Part shown: in pieces, positions 1-12,297 of the stretch | Layout of the letters: each line of letters opens with the position of its first letter | Numbering within the stretch: the first letter of the stretch is position 1 | Source of the DNA: Coptis chinensis | Lineage: Eukaryota > Streptophyta > Magnoliopsida > Ranunculales > Ranunculaceae | DNA length: 64,000 nucleotides | Reading direction: 5' to 3' | Assembly: GCA_015680905.1 (NCBI GenBank) | Contig: CM027383.1 | Span: forward strand, 91,718,501 to 91,782,500 | Translations under genes and position numbers: made by a program | The notes under the pieces: generated by a model | Databases searched by the model: none | What the model was told of the DNA's origin: nothing | The model's input: the letters and a program-made list of their open reading frames with translations, nothing else

Positions 1-3000
1 TTTTCTGGGAATGTGAAAACATACCAGATTATAGACACACACCAGAAGTTGAGAAAATATTAAACGATGACCCGGTTTTCGAGAAGAAAGAAAACCCAAG
101 TGAAGAAGAAGTTGAAGAAAATGCGAAATGGTGGGAAGAGTTTCAAAAGAGTCCAGTAGTTAAGTTTTTGAAACGGGCGGAACAGATTGCGGATAAAGTT
201 AATGAAATGGAGCTAAAAGAGAATGAGAATCCGTATAGAAGAGAAGATAGGAAGCTTTGGAAAGCATTGCCTCATGTACCTGGATTGGATGGTAGGCCAA
301 TGCCTAGGAAAGCTATTAAGACTCAAAAGGAGTCTGATGATAAGTTTTGGGATTTTGCTAGGCAGTTCTTTTTTGGACTTTGGGGGTTTAAGCAAAGACC
401 TTATCCTCCTGGAAGGCCTATTGATGTTGCTCAAGCTATTGGGTATAAACGACTGGAGAAGCGGTACTATGATTGTAAGTTGTTTTACTTGTGTGAATTT
501 AGTAGTGTAAAAGTTGAGATATTTGTTTTGGTTTTCTATAAGATTAGTCTTGATGTAATGCACTTAGAACTTTGTTTGCACTAGGTCCATTTAAAGCTTT
601 AGGTTTATCAATGTGACAACACCTTATCCCCCTTAAACCTATGGGTTCACAAATTTAATCTTTAATTTTCTTGCTATATGTGAAGGGTAGCCATTGTTTT
701 CTTCCATCATTAATGCAATCTTTTTGTATTTGTTATAGTTATCATGAGGAGCGGTGGATGGTACTATAAGGATCGATTGGGTCGCACAAGGGGACCGTTG
801 GAGTTGATCACACTTAAAACTGCGTGGGGTGCTGGAATAATTGATAAGGACACTTTCATATGGGGCGAGGACATGGATGAATGGGCACCTATTCACATGA
901 TTTATGGCTTGGAGAAAGCAATTGCCACTTGGGAAGGTTCGTTAAGTCTTCCGTTTACTTTCATTTTGTGATAAAAGTCTCAAAAAATGATGCTATAACC
1001 AGATGCATATATTCTAAATAGCATAACAGAAAGAAATTAAGTTGTGCTAGTAGAATTAGTATGCCTGCATTGACTTGACTGTTTGCGGTGTGGGAGATAT
1101 GGATGGGCTATATACAATTTTTTTTATTGGTTCTTATATTAAGTTGTGTGAAACATGGACAAACTTTGCAAACATTTCATTTTGTAAGTTTGCTGCAAAA
1201 ATGTGATAAACTGCAGTAAAATAGATTGCTGTCTGAGAATATTCAGAAGACTGCCTATAGCATATGATTTACGATTGCTGTATAATATGCAAAAGTTTAA
1301 TCAAATTTGTTCAATTATCTCCAGTTAGATTGGGCGCTGCTGCAACTTCCTTCATTCATAAACTAATGAAAGGTATACCTCCCTGGGTTCCTCTCAAGGG
1401 ACACGAAAAGAAAACATATAAGCAGCTCCAAGAAGAAGCTATTCAGAGCAAGAGGCGAGATTTAGCTGTGCTTGAAGCAAATGATGGAATTTGGCCAGGA
1501 GTAAGAACTCCTAGTCATGCTTTATTTCTTTGGGCAAGTGGCTCTGAACTCACCACAATTATGGAAGCTGACCACATGCCTAATAAATACATTCCCAAAG
1601 ATCTGAGGTATCATTCTGTTCTTTGCCCTGTCTTCTTCCCTTCTCCCTCTTACAATATGCTTCCAGACCAGGGGTTGGTGCAAGAGAAATATGGGCTTGT
1701 TACTGTACTTGTTTGCCCCCAGGGTTGGCCTTACAATGAATATATAACTTTAGGAAAAGTGTTACCGTTTCATGCGTCTTTTCCAGGCTCTTTTTACTTT
1801 CTTAGACTAGTTTGATATAACGTCGTTATGATAGAACTTTCCGCCTTATTTTTATTATGAGAAAATGAATACCCCCAGGCTTTATCTCAACCATTTGCTA
1901 GTGGCAAGAACTTGATGCACAATTTTTATGGGTGGGGACAAAAATCTCTTCTGTACTTCATTGGATTTTCTTGAAGTACTTTTTATATAGAGGTCATACT
2001 TTTTAAAACAATAAGTATACCAGAGAAGAAACTAACTGATGGAAAGAAATATTGAAGAGTGGGAGGGAGTGAAACTACATGATAGACAGCTAACATGAGG
2101 TTGTTGAGATGGATGATTGGCAAGACTTCAAAAGGATAAAAGTAGTAACTAGTGCATTTCGAAGAGGGTAATACCGTAGTCCCCATAAAACTAACAAACA
2201 TCTGTTAAGATGGTTTGGCAGGCATTATAAGGAAACTTGAGATATTAGAAATTTTGTTCTTGAAGAAAAGAAATGGAGAATCTTGTTCACTAAGCCCTAG
2301 AGTGTTGCTGGTATTACTGGTTTTCTTGTGGTTGCGAGACTTTGATAGTCGCTTGCTCTTATACCTTTTCCAGGTTTTCACTGTTTTTTCAATTGTTTTG
2401 ACAACAAGTTCTTTTTTCTTTCATGTTGAGTTCTGTATCAGTAAAATAAAAACTATATTTATTGTATCAAAAGTGTGGTAAGATTGGGGAAAGTGGGTTG
2501 GGGTACCAAGGTGGGATGCTACAACTAATTTACTCTACTTATTTTTTTTCCTGGTTAAATTCTATACTATAATAAACTACTATTTTTATTTATTTTTTGG
2601 GAAAGTTAGGGTGGCTGCAGCCGCTCCTTGATCCGCCCCTGGGTACTGTCCTTTGTGAGCCAAAAAAGAAGCAAAACAATTAGGTTATGGTTCTGCCATC
2701 TTGGAAACATTGTTAGACTTATCTTTTCCTAGTGAATAATTTTATTAAATTTCCTGTATCATATTCAGTGTAATTAATTTTAATTGCCCCCAACACCCCA
2801 CACACACTGAGCAAGTGTATGTCACAAACTGAGCAAGTGTATTTGGTTGCTTTCGTATGGCAGGATCCAACTGGCTAAAGCTATCCCTGGTTTAAGGCCA
2901 TGGGAGGTTTTAAGTGTAGAACAAGCAATGGATCAGATTACATACGGCGGGGAGTGGTATCGTGAACCACTTGGTTCACACACAACAGGTCCTCCATACA

Positions 3001-3975
3001 TCAGGCAATGGAATAAGGATGTGAAGGTAGGTTAATGCTTGCACCAGCTTGTTTTGATTTGTTTGGTTGTCCTTTTATCTTGCACTTGTAGGGGTTCCCG
3101 GCCTATGTTGCAATTTAAATGAAATTCACTTTTAGTTGGCAAAATAAGAGGAAACGCTTGCACCAGCTTTTGTTTTCTCCATTTCCTTTGGTTTGTTACG
3201 CCCTGATATTGCCTTAATGTCGTGGTATTTGAATGTCCTTGTTGTTTCTCTGGCCATGTATGTTCTTTGTTTCTCTGCCCATGTACTGCTTAGTAGCTAG
3301 TTACTCTCACCCTCTCCTTTCACACCATTAAATTTCTGGCATAAAATATAAGTATCTTCATCCATGGGGGAGGCTTATGTTAAATATAGTGCTTGTGAAG
3401 ACTTTAGTGCAGTTCTTTCATTAAAGACAAAACTTGAGACTCTCTTCAGTAATAACTTCTGTCAAATTGATCCTTGCTTAGTTTGTGTTTCCTTCGGCAA
3501 GCAGCTGAGCTGTCACTGTATCATTGGATGAAAGCATAAGAATTTGTTATTGCTTTCTGTCTATAAGTAAAAAAGAATTGTTTCCCTGTTTTCTCATTTC
3601 AGTGAGTCAGCTAAACACAAAAGAGTCAAGATAATGTAGGTTTTCGGAAAATACATACATAGATTCAAGATATGTGTACCTTATTCTAGAATTTCAGTGC
3701 TTTGACTTGATCCCAGTAACGGTGATGAATGAACCGTCTTTTTGTACGTTGACTTTGGATATCTCCTTGTGCAGAGTCTGTTTAAGACTTACGTGAAACT
3801 GAGCCACCAACTCTACAACGCTCTCGATAGTAAAATTCCTGGTTTTAGTACCGTAATGGAAAAAGTTAGCGAACAAACTGAACAAAGGTGGGCTAAACTA
3901 TTAAAAAAAAGAGCTGAAGAGAAAAAGGCTGAAGAGGAGATCAATATGTTTGGGCGACGTGTATCCGATGATTAG
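1..3975 (+). CDS. TIC56: TIC56-like chloroplast inner-envelope translocon protein, 3' part (5' end outside window)
   Basis: This is the C-terminal ~440 residues of a Tic56-type protein. In Arabidopsis the family belongs to the 1-MDa complex (Tic20, Tic56, Tic100, Tic214) that moves preproteins across the inner chloroplast envelope. Exons by reading frame and GT-AG sites are 1-474 (partial), 739-936, 1325-1607, 2864-3026 and 3775-3975, ending in TAG. Exon 1 holds the acidic segment and the conserved FWDFARQFFFGLWGF and RPYPPGRPIDVAQAIGY stretches. Exon 2 encodes the GYF-like domain (GGWYYKDRLGRTRGP, then FIWGEDMDEWAPIH). Exons 3-4 carry PPWVPLKG, WPGVRTPSHALFLWASGSEL and GLRPWEVLSVEQAMDQI. The last exon ends in a Lys/Glu-rich tail that looks shorter than I recall for Arabidopsis. 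Phases agree at every junction. The start codon and transit peptide lie upstream of the window. Confidence 0.93.
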
Positions 3976-5863
3976 CAGTTTACCAGAATTACAATGATGT
4001 AAGTTGAAATACAGTTAAGTCACTAATTTCATGTCTCTAACTTTCATAATTATTTTTTAAATTTGCTCACTCTTATAGGTTAGGTCAGTGGTTTATGCTA
4101 CTGGCGAAGGCGTGAGTCATCTCAGCTTGTCGATTTATCTCCAGAGACTTCATCTCCGTTCTTGGGAAGGGCTTTTTGATCGACTCACCCGTGTTCATGC
4201 CATGATATCTTTTGGGGCTTTTTAAAGGACAGTAATCAATTGTAAGATTAATTTATACTATCACTGAGTTTTGGTTTTGTAGCGAAAAAAAAATCACTGA
4301 GTTTTGGTGATATTTCTAGTTTTCTGTTTTTCTTTGAGATGTTATGTATCTTTCACCTTCCATGTCTACTTGTAGTCTTGTACTAGAGGTGAGGATTCGA
4401 CAGTCGCCTTGACCTATCTACATTGAAGCCAACTGCGAATCATTCAGATGCATAACAACGTAAATCAACATCGATTCTTGTGTTGATGCACGACTAAAAC
4501 TGTGCAGTAGGCTTTTTCCGTAGTTAAATGCTCGTATTCTTTGCACACTAAAAGAATCAATTTTTTATTGAATAATAAATAATATATTCCTGGCTGCAGA
4601 AAGTAAATGAGCGAGAGAGAAAAAATCGAACACAATTAACCAGCAATAAAGAAAGAAACAAATTATCTTTGCATGCAATGCAATTTCTTCGCAATTCTTT
4701 ATGTGCATTGTTGCATTTTGGGTTGCTGTTATGTTCATATATTTGTTAGTCACGGTACATTCAAACATGACTGCTTGTGCTACAGTCACCATCACCTTGT
4801 TGGAGAAATTGAAGTGCACAAAATTAAGATTCCCGTAATGAGGGAGCCTTTAGATGGTTTTTGGTTTTGAGTAAGTGTTGAGAAACACATAGGGTATGGT
4901 GGATTGGATAGTTGCAGAGAGAAGAGCTCTATGTATTTAGCACCAATAGGATGGATTGGTCGTTATGCTAATCTCATTCAGTCATTCGGCCATTCCCTTG
5001 ATTACACTTGTTCCTCAACATCAATTAGAGCCTTAAAGGTATACTTCTCCGCTTTCTTATTTCGTCTATGTTGAACATTCTGTTTGGGGTTCACTCGCAT
5101 CTGATGGCCTACGCCTTTATAGGCTCATAACTTGATGCTGTTCCTTCACTTTTCATTCTTCCATTTGCCTATTTAAATCCACTCCTTTCCGAACAACAGA
5201 TAATAGGCATTGGGAGAACTTTTACTCTTACCAACTGCTGATCAGATATTCAGACTCGTGGTTTATTATTTCCTCTGATAAACAATTAGTGAGCACATTG
5301 AGATATTTCCCAGTGACTTTTTACATTTTTTACTGATCCAGAGGATCTGTTAAACACATTTTATAGCGTCTTATTGTGAAGTACATATTTTTCTATTCCT
5401 CGTTTTGATCATTTCTCATCTGATATTACATATCGTGATTATGAAGGAGAACTTGGTCTTTAAAAAATGAGAATTACTGGTTATCTTTTTCAGTTTTTGT
5501 TTTTTCATGTGTAATACATGTTTGATACTTCTATCATGAAAATTGTTTTTGTTACTCCTTTGTTGTAAACTGAAATGTGGAAGCATAATGAAATCTTATC
5601 AAAATTTCTTATATCATTATTTACGCTTATTTACGAAAATCTAATCCACAAGTTAATACCCAAAATAAATTTCTGGTTCACCATAAAATTGCTTACAGAT
5701 ATTGGCTCAAAGCTTTATTTATCTTTGGAACAATTTTTTTTCCCGAACTGGATCTTACTTGCTCCTCAAGACAATTCAAAAAGCTAGGAAACACAAACTA
5801 GGAAACAAGATCTCTGCTGCTCATGTAGGCGCGAGGACACTTGCAGATCATTACTTACTTTGT
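3976..5863. other. Intergenic, between TIC56 and reductase copy A
   Basis: No convincing coding sequence. The first few hundred bases are probably TIC56 3' UTR; an intron-like GT...AG stretch lies at about 4000-4080. The rest is AT-rich DNA with a repeated short phrase (TCACTGAGTTTTGG) at about 4262 and 4293. I see no promoter that I would assign. Confidence 0.5.
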
Positions 5864-7973
5864 TCAAGAAATGTATCCTTTGCTCTTTAAACTCTCCACA
5901 GAGACCTTGATGGTTTCCTCCATGGAGGTGAATTGGATACCCAAGTCAATCAGCTTCTTAGCCCCATCTTCAGTCCTCAATAATCCAGGTTGGGTATCTT
6001 TTGGGAATCTATACACAGAATAGCATCTGATTTATATTTCATATTTGCTTATTGTTCGTTATTTCCATCAGGATTATTAAGGTACTCATTTGGCAGGACA
6101 TATAGATGCTCTACCATAGCATGATGATAAAATAGCAACGAAGAAAGAAAAGAAAACAACAAGAGGCACGGTAAACTTTGGATTTCGAGCAACTCAGATA
6201 CTTGCAGAGTGAGCTAGGATAGCCTATTTTATGCAAAAGTTCTAGTCAACGTATTGTTACCAAATAAAACCTATGTCTAGTTAGAATGTGTTACAATTCC
6301 TACTTCAAGTCATGTATACAGTGAAGTTCATTACCTGGGAACCTTATATTCGGGGTAAAGTTCTGCAAGTTTAGTTGCAAAGTCACTCCAGTGGTTTATG
6401 ACTTCGACACACAGGTGCCTTCCTGACGCCGATAAATTTTCATATAGCAGAATTTGAGCAAGGGCCACATCTTTGACATGAACAGGTCCCATATAAAAAT
6501 GCCCATACTCTTCGGTGGAACCTGTACCAGAAAATAGTGATAAAAAATTAAACAATACTACCAGATACGATAGGCGGCGTTAATTTAGATAACTTGCAAT
6601 TGGTTACTCTCAATGGTCTGGCCATTGCAATCACACGTAATAGATTAGAAGTTAGAACTACAATACGCTACCTTCAAGAAGGCGAAGTAGCATTATCATG
6701 CTGGCATTAAGGACTGGAGGAAGAATAGGTCCCAATACAAAGCCGGGATGGATGACTACCACATCCAAACCTGTATCTTTGGCGAACTCCCATGCAGCCT
6801 TCTCCGCTGTTGTTTTACCAACCGAATACCATATCTGTTCTTCATTTGTAGAAGACAAAAGAAATATGATGTATTGATCTATTCAACTTGGCATGGTATT
6901 TTTTTGTCGATAACTGACTTTACCTCCTTCTGCTTGCAGTATTCGAGATCAGTCCAGCAATCTTCGCGTTTGGGAACATCAGCTGGCCAGTCAGGACTAG
7001 GAATGATAGCAGCTATGGATGAAGTCAGCACCACTCTCTTCACTCCACACTCCTTCGCCGCATTCAGTACATTCTTAGTCCCTTTAATTGCCGGATCCAA
7101 AAGTTGCCTCTGCCATCAATTCAAGATCGAACGAAAAACTATACTGAGTAGAAGTTTAATTGACAACATATGCCTCAGATAATCAGATTGTCTGGGAAAT
7201 GACACAATATGCACTAGTGCGAGATATATATGCCAAATAATGTTTTTTAAGTTGTCAAAAAGTACCAAAGTTTAAATATTAGTCGGAATTTTTTTTGCGC
7301 ATGGACCATATAATGCAGTCTTAAAAAATGACGACAGGTAACAGGCCTCCACCCAACGGTAAGGCTGGCCACATTGCGACTTAGAGGTCGAATCCGATTG
7401 TGGAACCTGTTTTGCCATTTGGTTGTGAGGGTAATAGTACAACTGTAAGAGTGTAAGACTGTGCACATCTGACCATCCAGGCGCCACACCCCGTGAGCCT
7501 TCTCAGTAGGCTACGCCTTAAATTTTGTCAAATGCTTAGATTTCAGCCAACCAAAACGGCATTCTGTACTACTTATATATATACTAACCTGGGGATCAGT
7601 GACCCGATCAACGGTACATGGAGAAGCGACGTGGAAAACACCAATGGTGCCCTTGATTGCAGCAAGGAGAGAGTCGTAGTCGAGGAGATCCATTTGAAAA
7701 AGACGAAGACCAGATTCTGCGCCTTCTAGAGCTTCTAAGTGCTTTGTTTCTTTCTCATCATCTGAACATTACGACAACAAATGAACGTACATCATACTTA
7801 CATAAGTTACATTTAAAGATTGAACGATGAAATGCTAAAAAAGAGAGTTAGTTGTACGTACTGAGATGTTGAACAGTGGCGTGAACGGTGTAACCCCCTT
7901 GGATTAGGAGTTTAACTATCCATGAACCAATGAACCCACTTCCGCCTGTAACACACACCACCTTCCTCTCCAT
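5864..7973 (-). CDS. Cinnamoyl-CoA-reductase-like NAD(P)-dependent reductase, copy A (intact)
   Basis: Extended short-chain dehydrogenase/reductase of the CCR/DFR-like group. Exons on the minus strand are 7862-7973, 7589-7761, 6924-7109, 6672-6834, 6335-6521 and 5864-6008. They sum to 966 nt, or 321 residues plus TGA, and every junction keeps frame. The N-terminal Rossmann loop is [10 protein letters not shown] (about residues 9-18). The active site reads as Ser125/126 (LTSS), Tyr160 and Lys164 (WYSVGK). The classical CCR signature NWYCYGK is absent, so monolignol CCR activity should not be assumed; the substrate could be another aldehyde, ketone or acyl-CoA. The C-terminal half holds the family's [11 protein letters not shown] and GRHLCVE motifs. 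The protein is probably cytosolic, since no targeting peptide is visible. The start is the first ATG, a few codons before the Rossmann strand, as in the sister copies. It is the downstream-most member of a four-copy tandem array. Confidence 0.92.
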
Positions 7974-8691
7974 TTTACTCAGGTCACCTCTATTCCTCTC
8001 TTTCTTACTCTACACTTATTGCCAAAAACAGATATCACTGGTTTCCCCATGATCCTTTCTGACGTCACAGCAGTTTTACGTTCATTATAATGCTGATTAG
8101 AACAATGCATAATTGCATATAGATATGGCTGACGGGGGACAAATGAGTGGGGAGAAATAATTGCTATCTACCCCCTGAGGCCCTAGCGAAGACATGCAGT
8201 GTTTTAATATTTCGCAATATCTGATTGACGACACATTAGTAGTGGTTAGAGTAAACTGATATATATCAAAGATGCTTGACACTTGATTTTCACCCTCAAT
8301 GTATGACTGATCACTAATCATCTATGAATATATATATCCTCGTACTGAGCTAAACAACTTTTTAAATTTCTGTTTTTCATGTGCAATCCATGTTCTATCA
8401 TGGACAATGAATAGTTTAGTTACCCACTTTTTGTAAACCGTATTGGAATTTCCAGTATTGATCTTCTTCCCGATTAATAACTTAGTTGATAGATGGGCTG
8501 GCAGTCTGGCAGTTACTTAAACAAAAAGTGGTTATATTGTTTAAACAACTAAAATACAGAGCTTAAAAGGAAAATATTTCATATATCACAGGTTAAGGTT
8601 ATTCATGAAAACCTTATCTGCAAATTAACTCCAGCACTCAAATAGAAAACAAAACAGCTAATGGCTTAAAGCCTTATTTTCAAATAGGTGC
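7974..8691. other. Intergenic, upstream of reductase copy A
   Basis: Likely holds the promoter and 5' UTR of copy A (transcribed leftwards). AT-rich, with no ORF of note and no TATA box I would commit to. It ends at the 3-bp target duplication of a MITE. Confidence 0.4.
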
Positions 8692-8694
8692 TTA

Positions 8695-9483
8695 GAGCAT
8701 CATCAACGCGTTTTTAAATTTTCGTTGTGAAACATCAGCAATTTAGATCGATCCAAATGGTTAAATTAACTTTACCTACCAACGCATAGAGAAATTGTGG
8801 TTTCTATGCAAAACTTGTCCCGTCTAGACAAAAAAAATTATTTAAACTTGGCATCATCAATGCGCTGCTAAAATCGATTTATAATGTGACAGTTGACAAA
8901 AAATTTGACAATTTTTGTCACCACGCTGTTAAAAACCCATTTTTATTTTAACAATTGTCAAATCTGAAATCCGAAACCAAATTAGTGAGAAATATACAAA
9001 TAATTCGCATGGGACAAGTTGTCCCGTCCAAGAGTGGGACGGACAAGTTTTGCCGTACAGACCTTTTTTCAATTTTTTTTTAATAAAAAATTAAAATAAC
9101 AAATTAAAACCGCTGGATTTTTTTGGGCCCAACGAATATATTTAATTTAGAACGGGACAACTATTCCCGTCCAAAATAGAAACCCCAAATTTTATCCAAA
9201 TGCATTAGTACTTGACACACTTTTAGCAATTTGGATCGACGAAAAAAGCTGATGTGTCACAAAAAAATTTACGTTTCTAAAATTCTATTTAAACTCGTTC
9301 TGACACATCATCAACTGTCTGGACGGTCGTGGGACTCATTTCTATTTTTCTCAGTATTTTGGTTTGGAATTTGACAATTGTTAGAATAAAAATAGTGTTT
9401 TGGCAGTGCCTTGGGGGTCAAAATTGCCAAATTAATTTCCATCTGTAACATTAGAAATGAGATTTTGCAATGCGTTGATGCTC
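8695..9483. mobile_element. Non-autonomous PIF/Harbinger-like MITE (789 bp)
   Basis: The ends are imperfect inverted repeats: GAGCATCATCAACGCG at the left and, on the opposite strand, GAGCATCAACGCATTG at the right. Both sides carry the trinucleotide TTA (8692-8694 and 9484-9486), the TWA-type target duplication of PIF/Harbinger elements. There is no coding capacity. Subterminal parts also pair (TTGACAATT-rich blocks near 8895-8970 and 9355-9400), and a second end-like GCATCATCAATGCGC occurs at about 8861, which suggests internal rearrangement or self-nesting. Family assignment is inferred from the end sequence and duplication only. Confidence 0.7.
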
Positions 9484-11647
9484 TTACTTACTAATTAAGT
9501 GAATGCAGCAAGCTAGGGAAAACAAACAAGGAAACAATTCATAATTAGCTCGAAGTCTCGAACTCTGCTCGCTGGCAATGTAGGCGGCGAGGCTTTGATA
9601 AAAAAATGTAGCCTTTACTTTTCAAACTCCCCAGAGTCCTTGATCGTTTCTTCCATGGAGGTGAATTGGAAACCCAAGTCCATCAGCTTCTTAGCTCCAT
9701 CTTCAGCCAGCAGTAATCCAGATTGAGTATCAGAGTATGCTTTGGGAATCTACACAAAAACAACACCAGATTCACACTTCATTGTTGCATACAAATACTT
9801 TATGGTACCAGACTACCAGGTAACTAAAGTACTCGGTAGAGGACATAAAGATTCTATACTCAGTATTAAGCATGATGATAACATAGCAAGAAAGGATAAG
9901 AAAATAATAAGACATGTCAAATAATAATAACATAGCAATCAGTCGAGGTAGCCTCTTTTATCCAAAAGTTCAAAAGGAACACCTATAAGCTCTGATTTGA
10001 TATATATATTTCTACTTAGGTTATTCGATCATATGTTTTGTTACCAGAGAAACCTATGTCGATTTATACTGTATTACAGTTTCAGCAATTCTACTTGCAG
10101 TCATATAGAAGGAAGTTATTTACCTGGGCACCTTATATTCAGGGTAAAGTTCTGCGACTTTAGCTGCGAAGTCACTCCAATGGTTTATGACCTCGACACA
10201 CAGGTGCCTTCCTGATGCCGATAAATTCTCATATAAGAGAATATGAGCAAGGGCGACATCTTTGACATGAACAGGTCCCATGTAAAAGTTCTCATATGCT
10301 TTAGTGGAACCTGTGCCAAAACATAATACCAGATATGACAACAGCGCGATAACCAGATTATTTTTCTATCAGTTACTCTTACAATTGTAACTAATCACAA
10401 GAAACAAGGTTATAAATTGAATTAGAACTATAATACGCTACCTTCAAGAAGGCCAAGTAGCATCCTCATGCTGGCATTGAGGACTGGAGGAAGAATAGGT
10501 CCCATCACAACGCTGGGATTGATGACCACCACATCCAAACCCGTATCTTTGGCGAACTCCCATGCAGCCCTCTCTGCAGTTGTTTTGGAAACGGAATACC
10601 ATGACTGTTCCACATTTGTATGTACAAGACCCAAAAAACATTAAAATCGTTACAAAATCAACTTGTTCAAAGAAATGAAAATTCATTTGAGTGATGTATT
10701 CAACTTGTTATGTACTTTTCATAATGTTAACTCCTACTATACTCTAAAGGCTCTAAGCTAGTCACTTGGAACTTTTAGCCGTTTTAGGAGTGACAGATAG
10801 AGTTGTATTATTGACCTCTATCCGCTTGCAGTATTCCACATCAGTTCAGCAATCTTCCCATTTGGGCTGGCCAGTCAGGGGAATGATATCCGCAATGGAT
10901 GAAGTCACCACCACTCTCCTTGCTCCACACTCCTTTGCTGCATTCAGTACATTCTTTGTCCCTTTCACTGCCGGATCCAAAAGTTGACTCTGCCATTAAT
11001 TCAAGAACACAACACAAAAAATAAATAGAAATTTTCAATTAACAGCTAACCATAGAACAAAATATTGGGAGGGAAATACCACGGTAGGCACTAAGATTCT
11101 GAAAAGGGCACCATATCCAACATGGACTAGCACGTTAGGATATAATGCCGATACCATAGCTACAATTTCCTTCGAACTCTTTTTTACTTGTTGAAATAGT
11201 ATGAAAGGACCAAAAGTGTTAAAAGTTGAGTGAGATTTTCAGGTATTCTGTATTGGAGAATTTCATGTAACCCTCCTAGACTTTGCAAAGGAGGGAGCCT
11301 CGTCCACTAGGCTAGTGTTGAAATTTTGGTAACCAAGATTTGAGTCAATTAAATTTCAACCAAAGCGGAATTTTGTACTGCAAGCTGTCGACTGACCTGA
11401 GGATCAGTGATGTGATCAATGATGCAGGGAGAGGCGAGGTGGAAAACACCAATGGTACCATTGATTGCAGCAAGGAGAGAGTCGTAGTCAAGGAGAATGA
11501 TTTGAAATAGATGTAGAGCAGATTCTGTGCCTTCTAGAGCTTCTAGGTGCTTAGTTTCTTTCTCATCATCGCCCTGAAACATTGTCATGGTATATAGCAA
11601 ATGATTGCATGTCATAAGAGCTAAGAAGAACACATGAAAGTTAGAAT

Positions 11648-12283
11648 TGTTGGAGTTATCCCTCACATGAGGAGAGAAACTGGAGCTGGACAGAAACGGG
11701 CAAACTCGACATCGCAGAAAAGGCGACTATGCTCGAGTTCGATAACATAGAGGATTTTTCAAAGCAAAGTGGCGCCCGCGCTCCAGTCTTCAGTCTTCAA
11801 AGCGACTTCCTTTCTGGAACATAATTTTGTGGGCCTTGCTTCAGCATACCCATGAAATTTGGTTTTGAAGAAAAACCAAAAATCAAGGTTTTGAAAAACC
11901 TAACCAATGAGAACCAAACAAGTCGGAAGGATTGGAATCCGGACTAAAACAAAAGAGATAACTTTCTGAGATCTGACCACAGAAAGAGATAAGAGTGATC
12001 TAGTAAGTTGAGAGACGTAAAAGGAGATATTGTAATCTTCCTTCCCACTTTATTAAGCGGCTCTTGTGGAAGTAGGCATCATTAGTCGAACCACGGTAAA
12101 TCTTTGTGTTGTGGTTTGCTTTTACCGCTTTACATTATTATCCATTTGTTAATAGTTGTTTAGCGAGTTGGGCATGTTAGTATAGGTTGTAGTTGATATT
12201 TAGATTTTGTCGGGAGTTGAATTGTGTTCATACAAGTTATACGTGTAGTGGGGAACCGATTGGTATTGGTGTAATCCCCAACA
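11648..12283 (+). repeat. 5' LTR of the Copia fossil (636 bp)
   Basis: Starts TGTTGGAG and ends CCCCAACA, giving a short inverted TGTTGG/CCAACA pair. It matches 16230-16777 along its length, with gaps. Confidence 0.88.
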
Positions 12284-12285
12284 AG

Positions 12286-12297
12286 TGGTATCGAGCC
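12286..12297 (+). other. Primer binding site of the Copia fossil
   Basis: TGGTATCGAGCC lies two bases after the 5' LTR. It closely matches the TGGTATCAGAGC type used by many plant Copia elements with initiator tRNA-Met. Confidence 0.8.

Noticed and set aside
213-563. Long open frame on the minus strand opposite TIC56
   Set aside because: It lies antisense to an exon that matches TIC56 throughout and has no domain.
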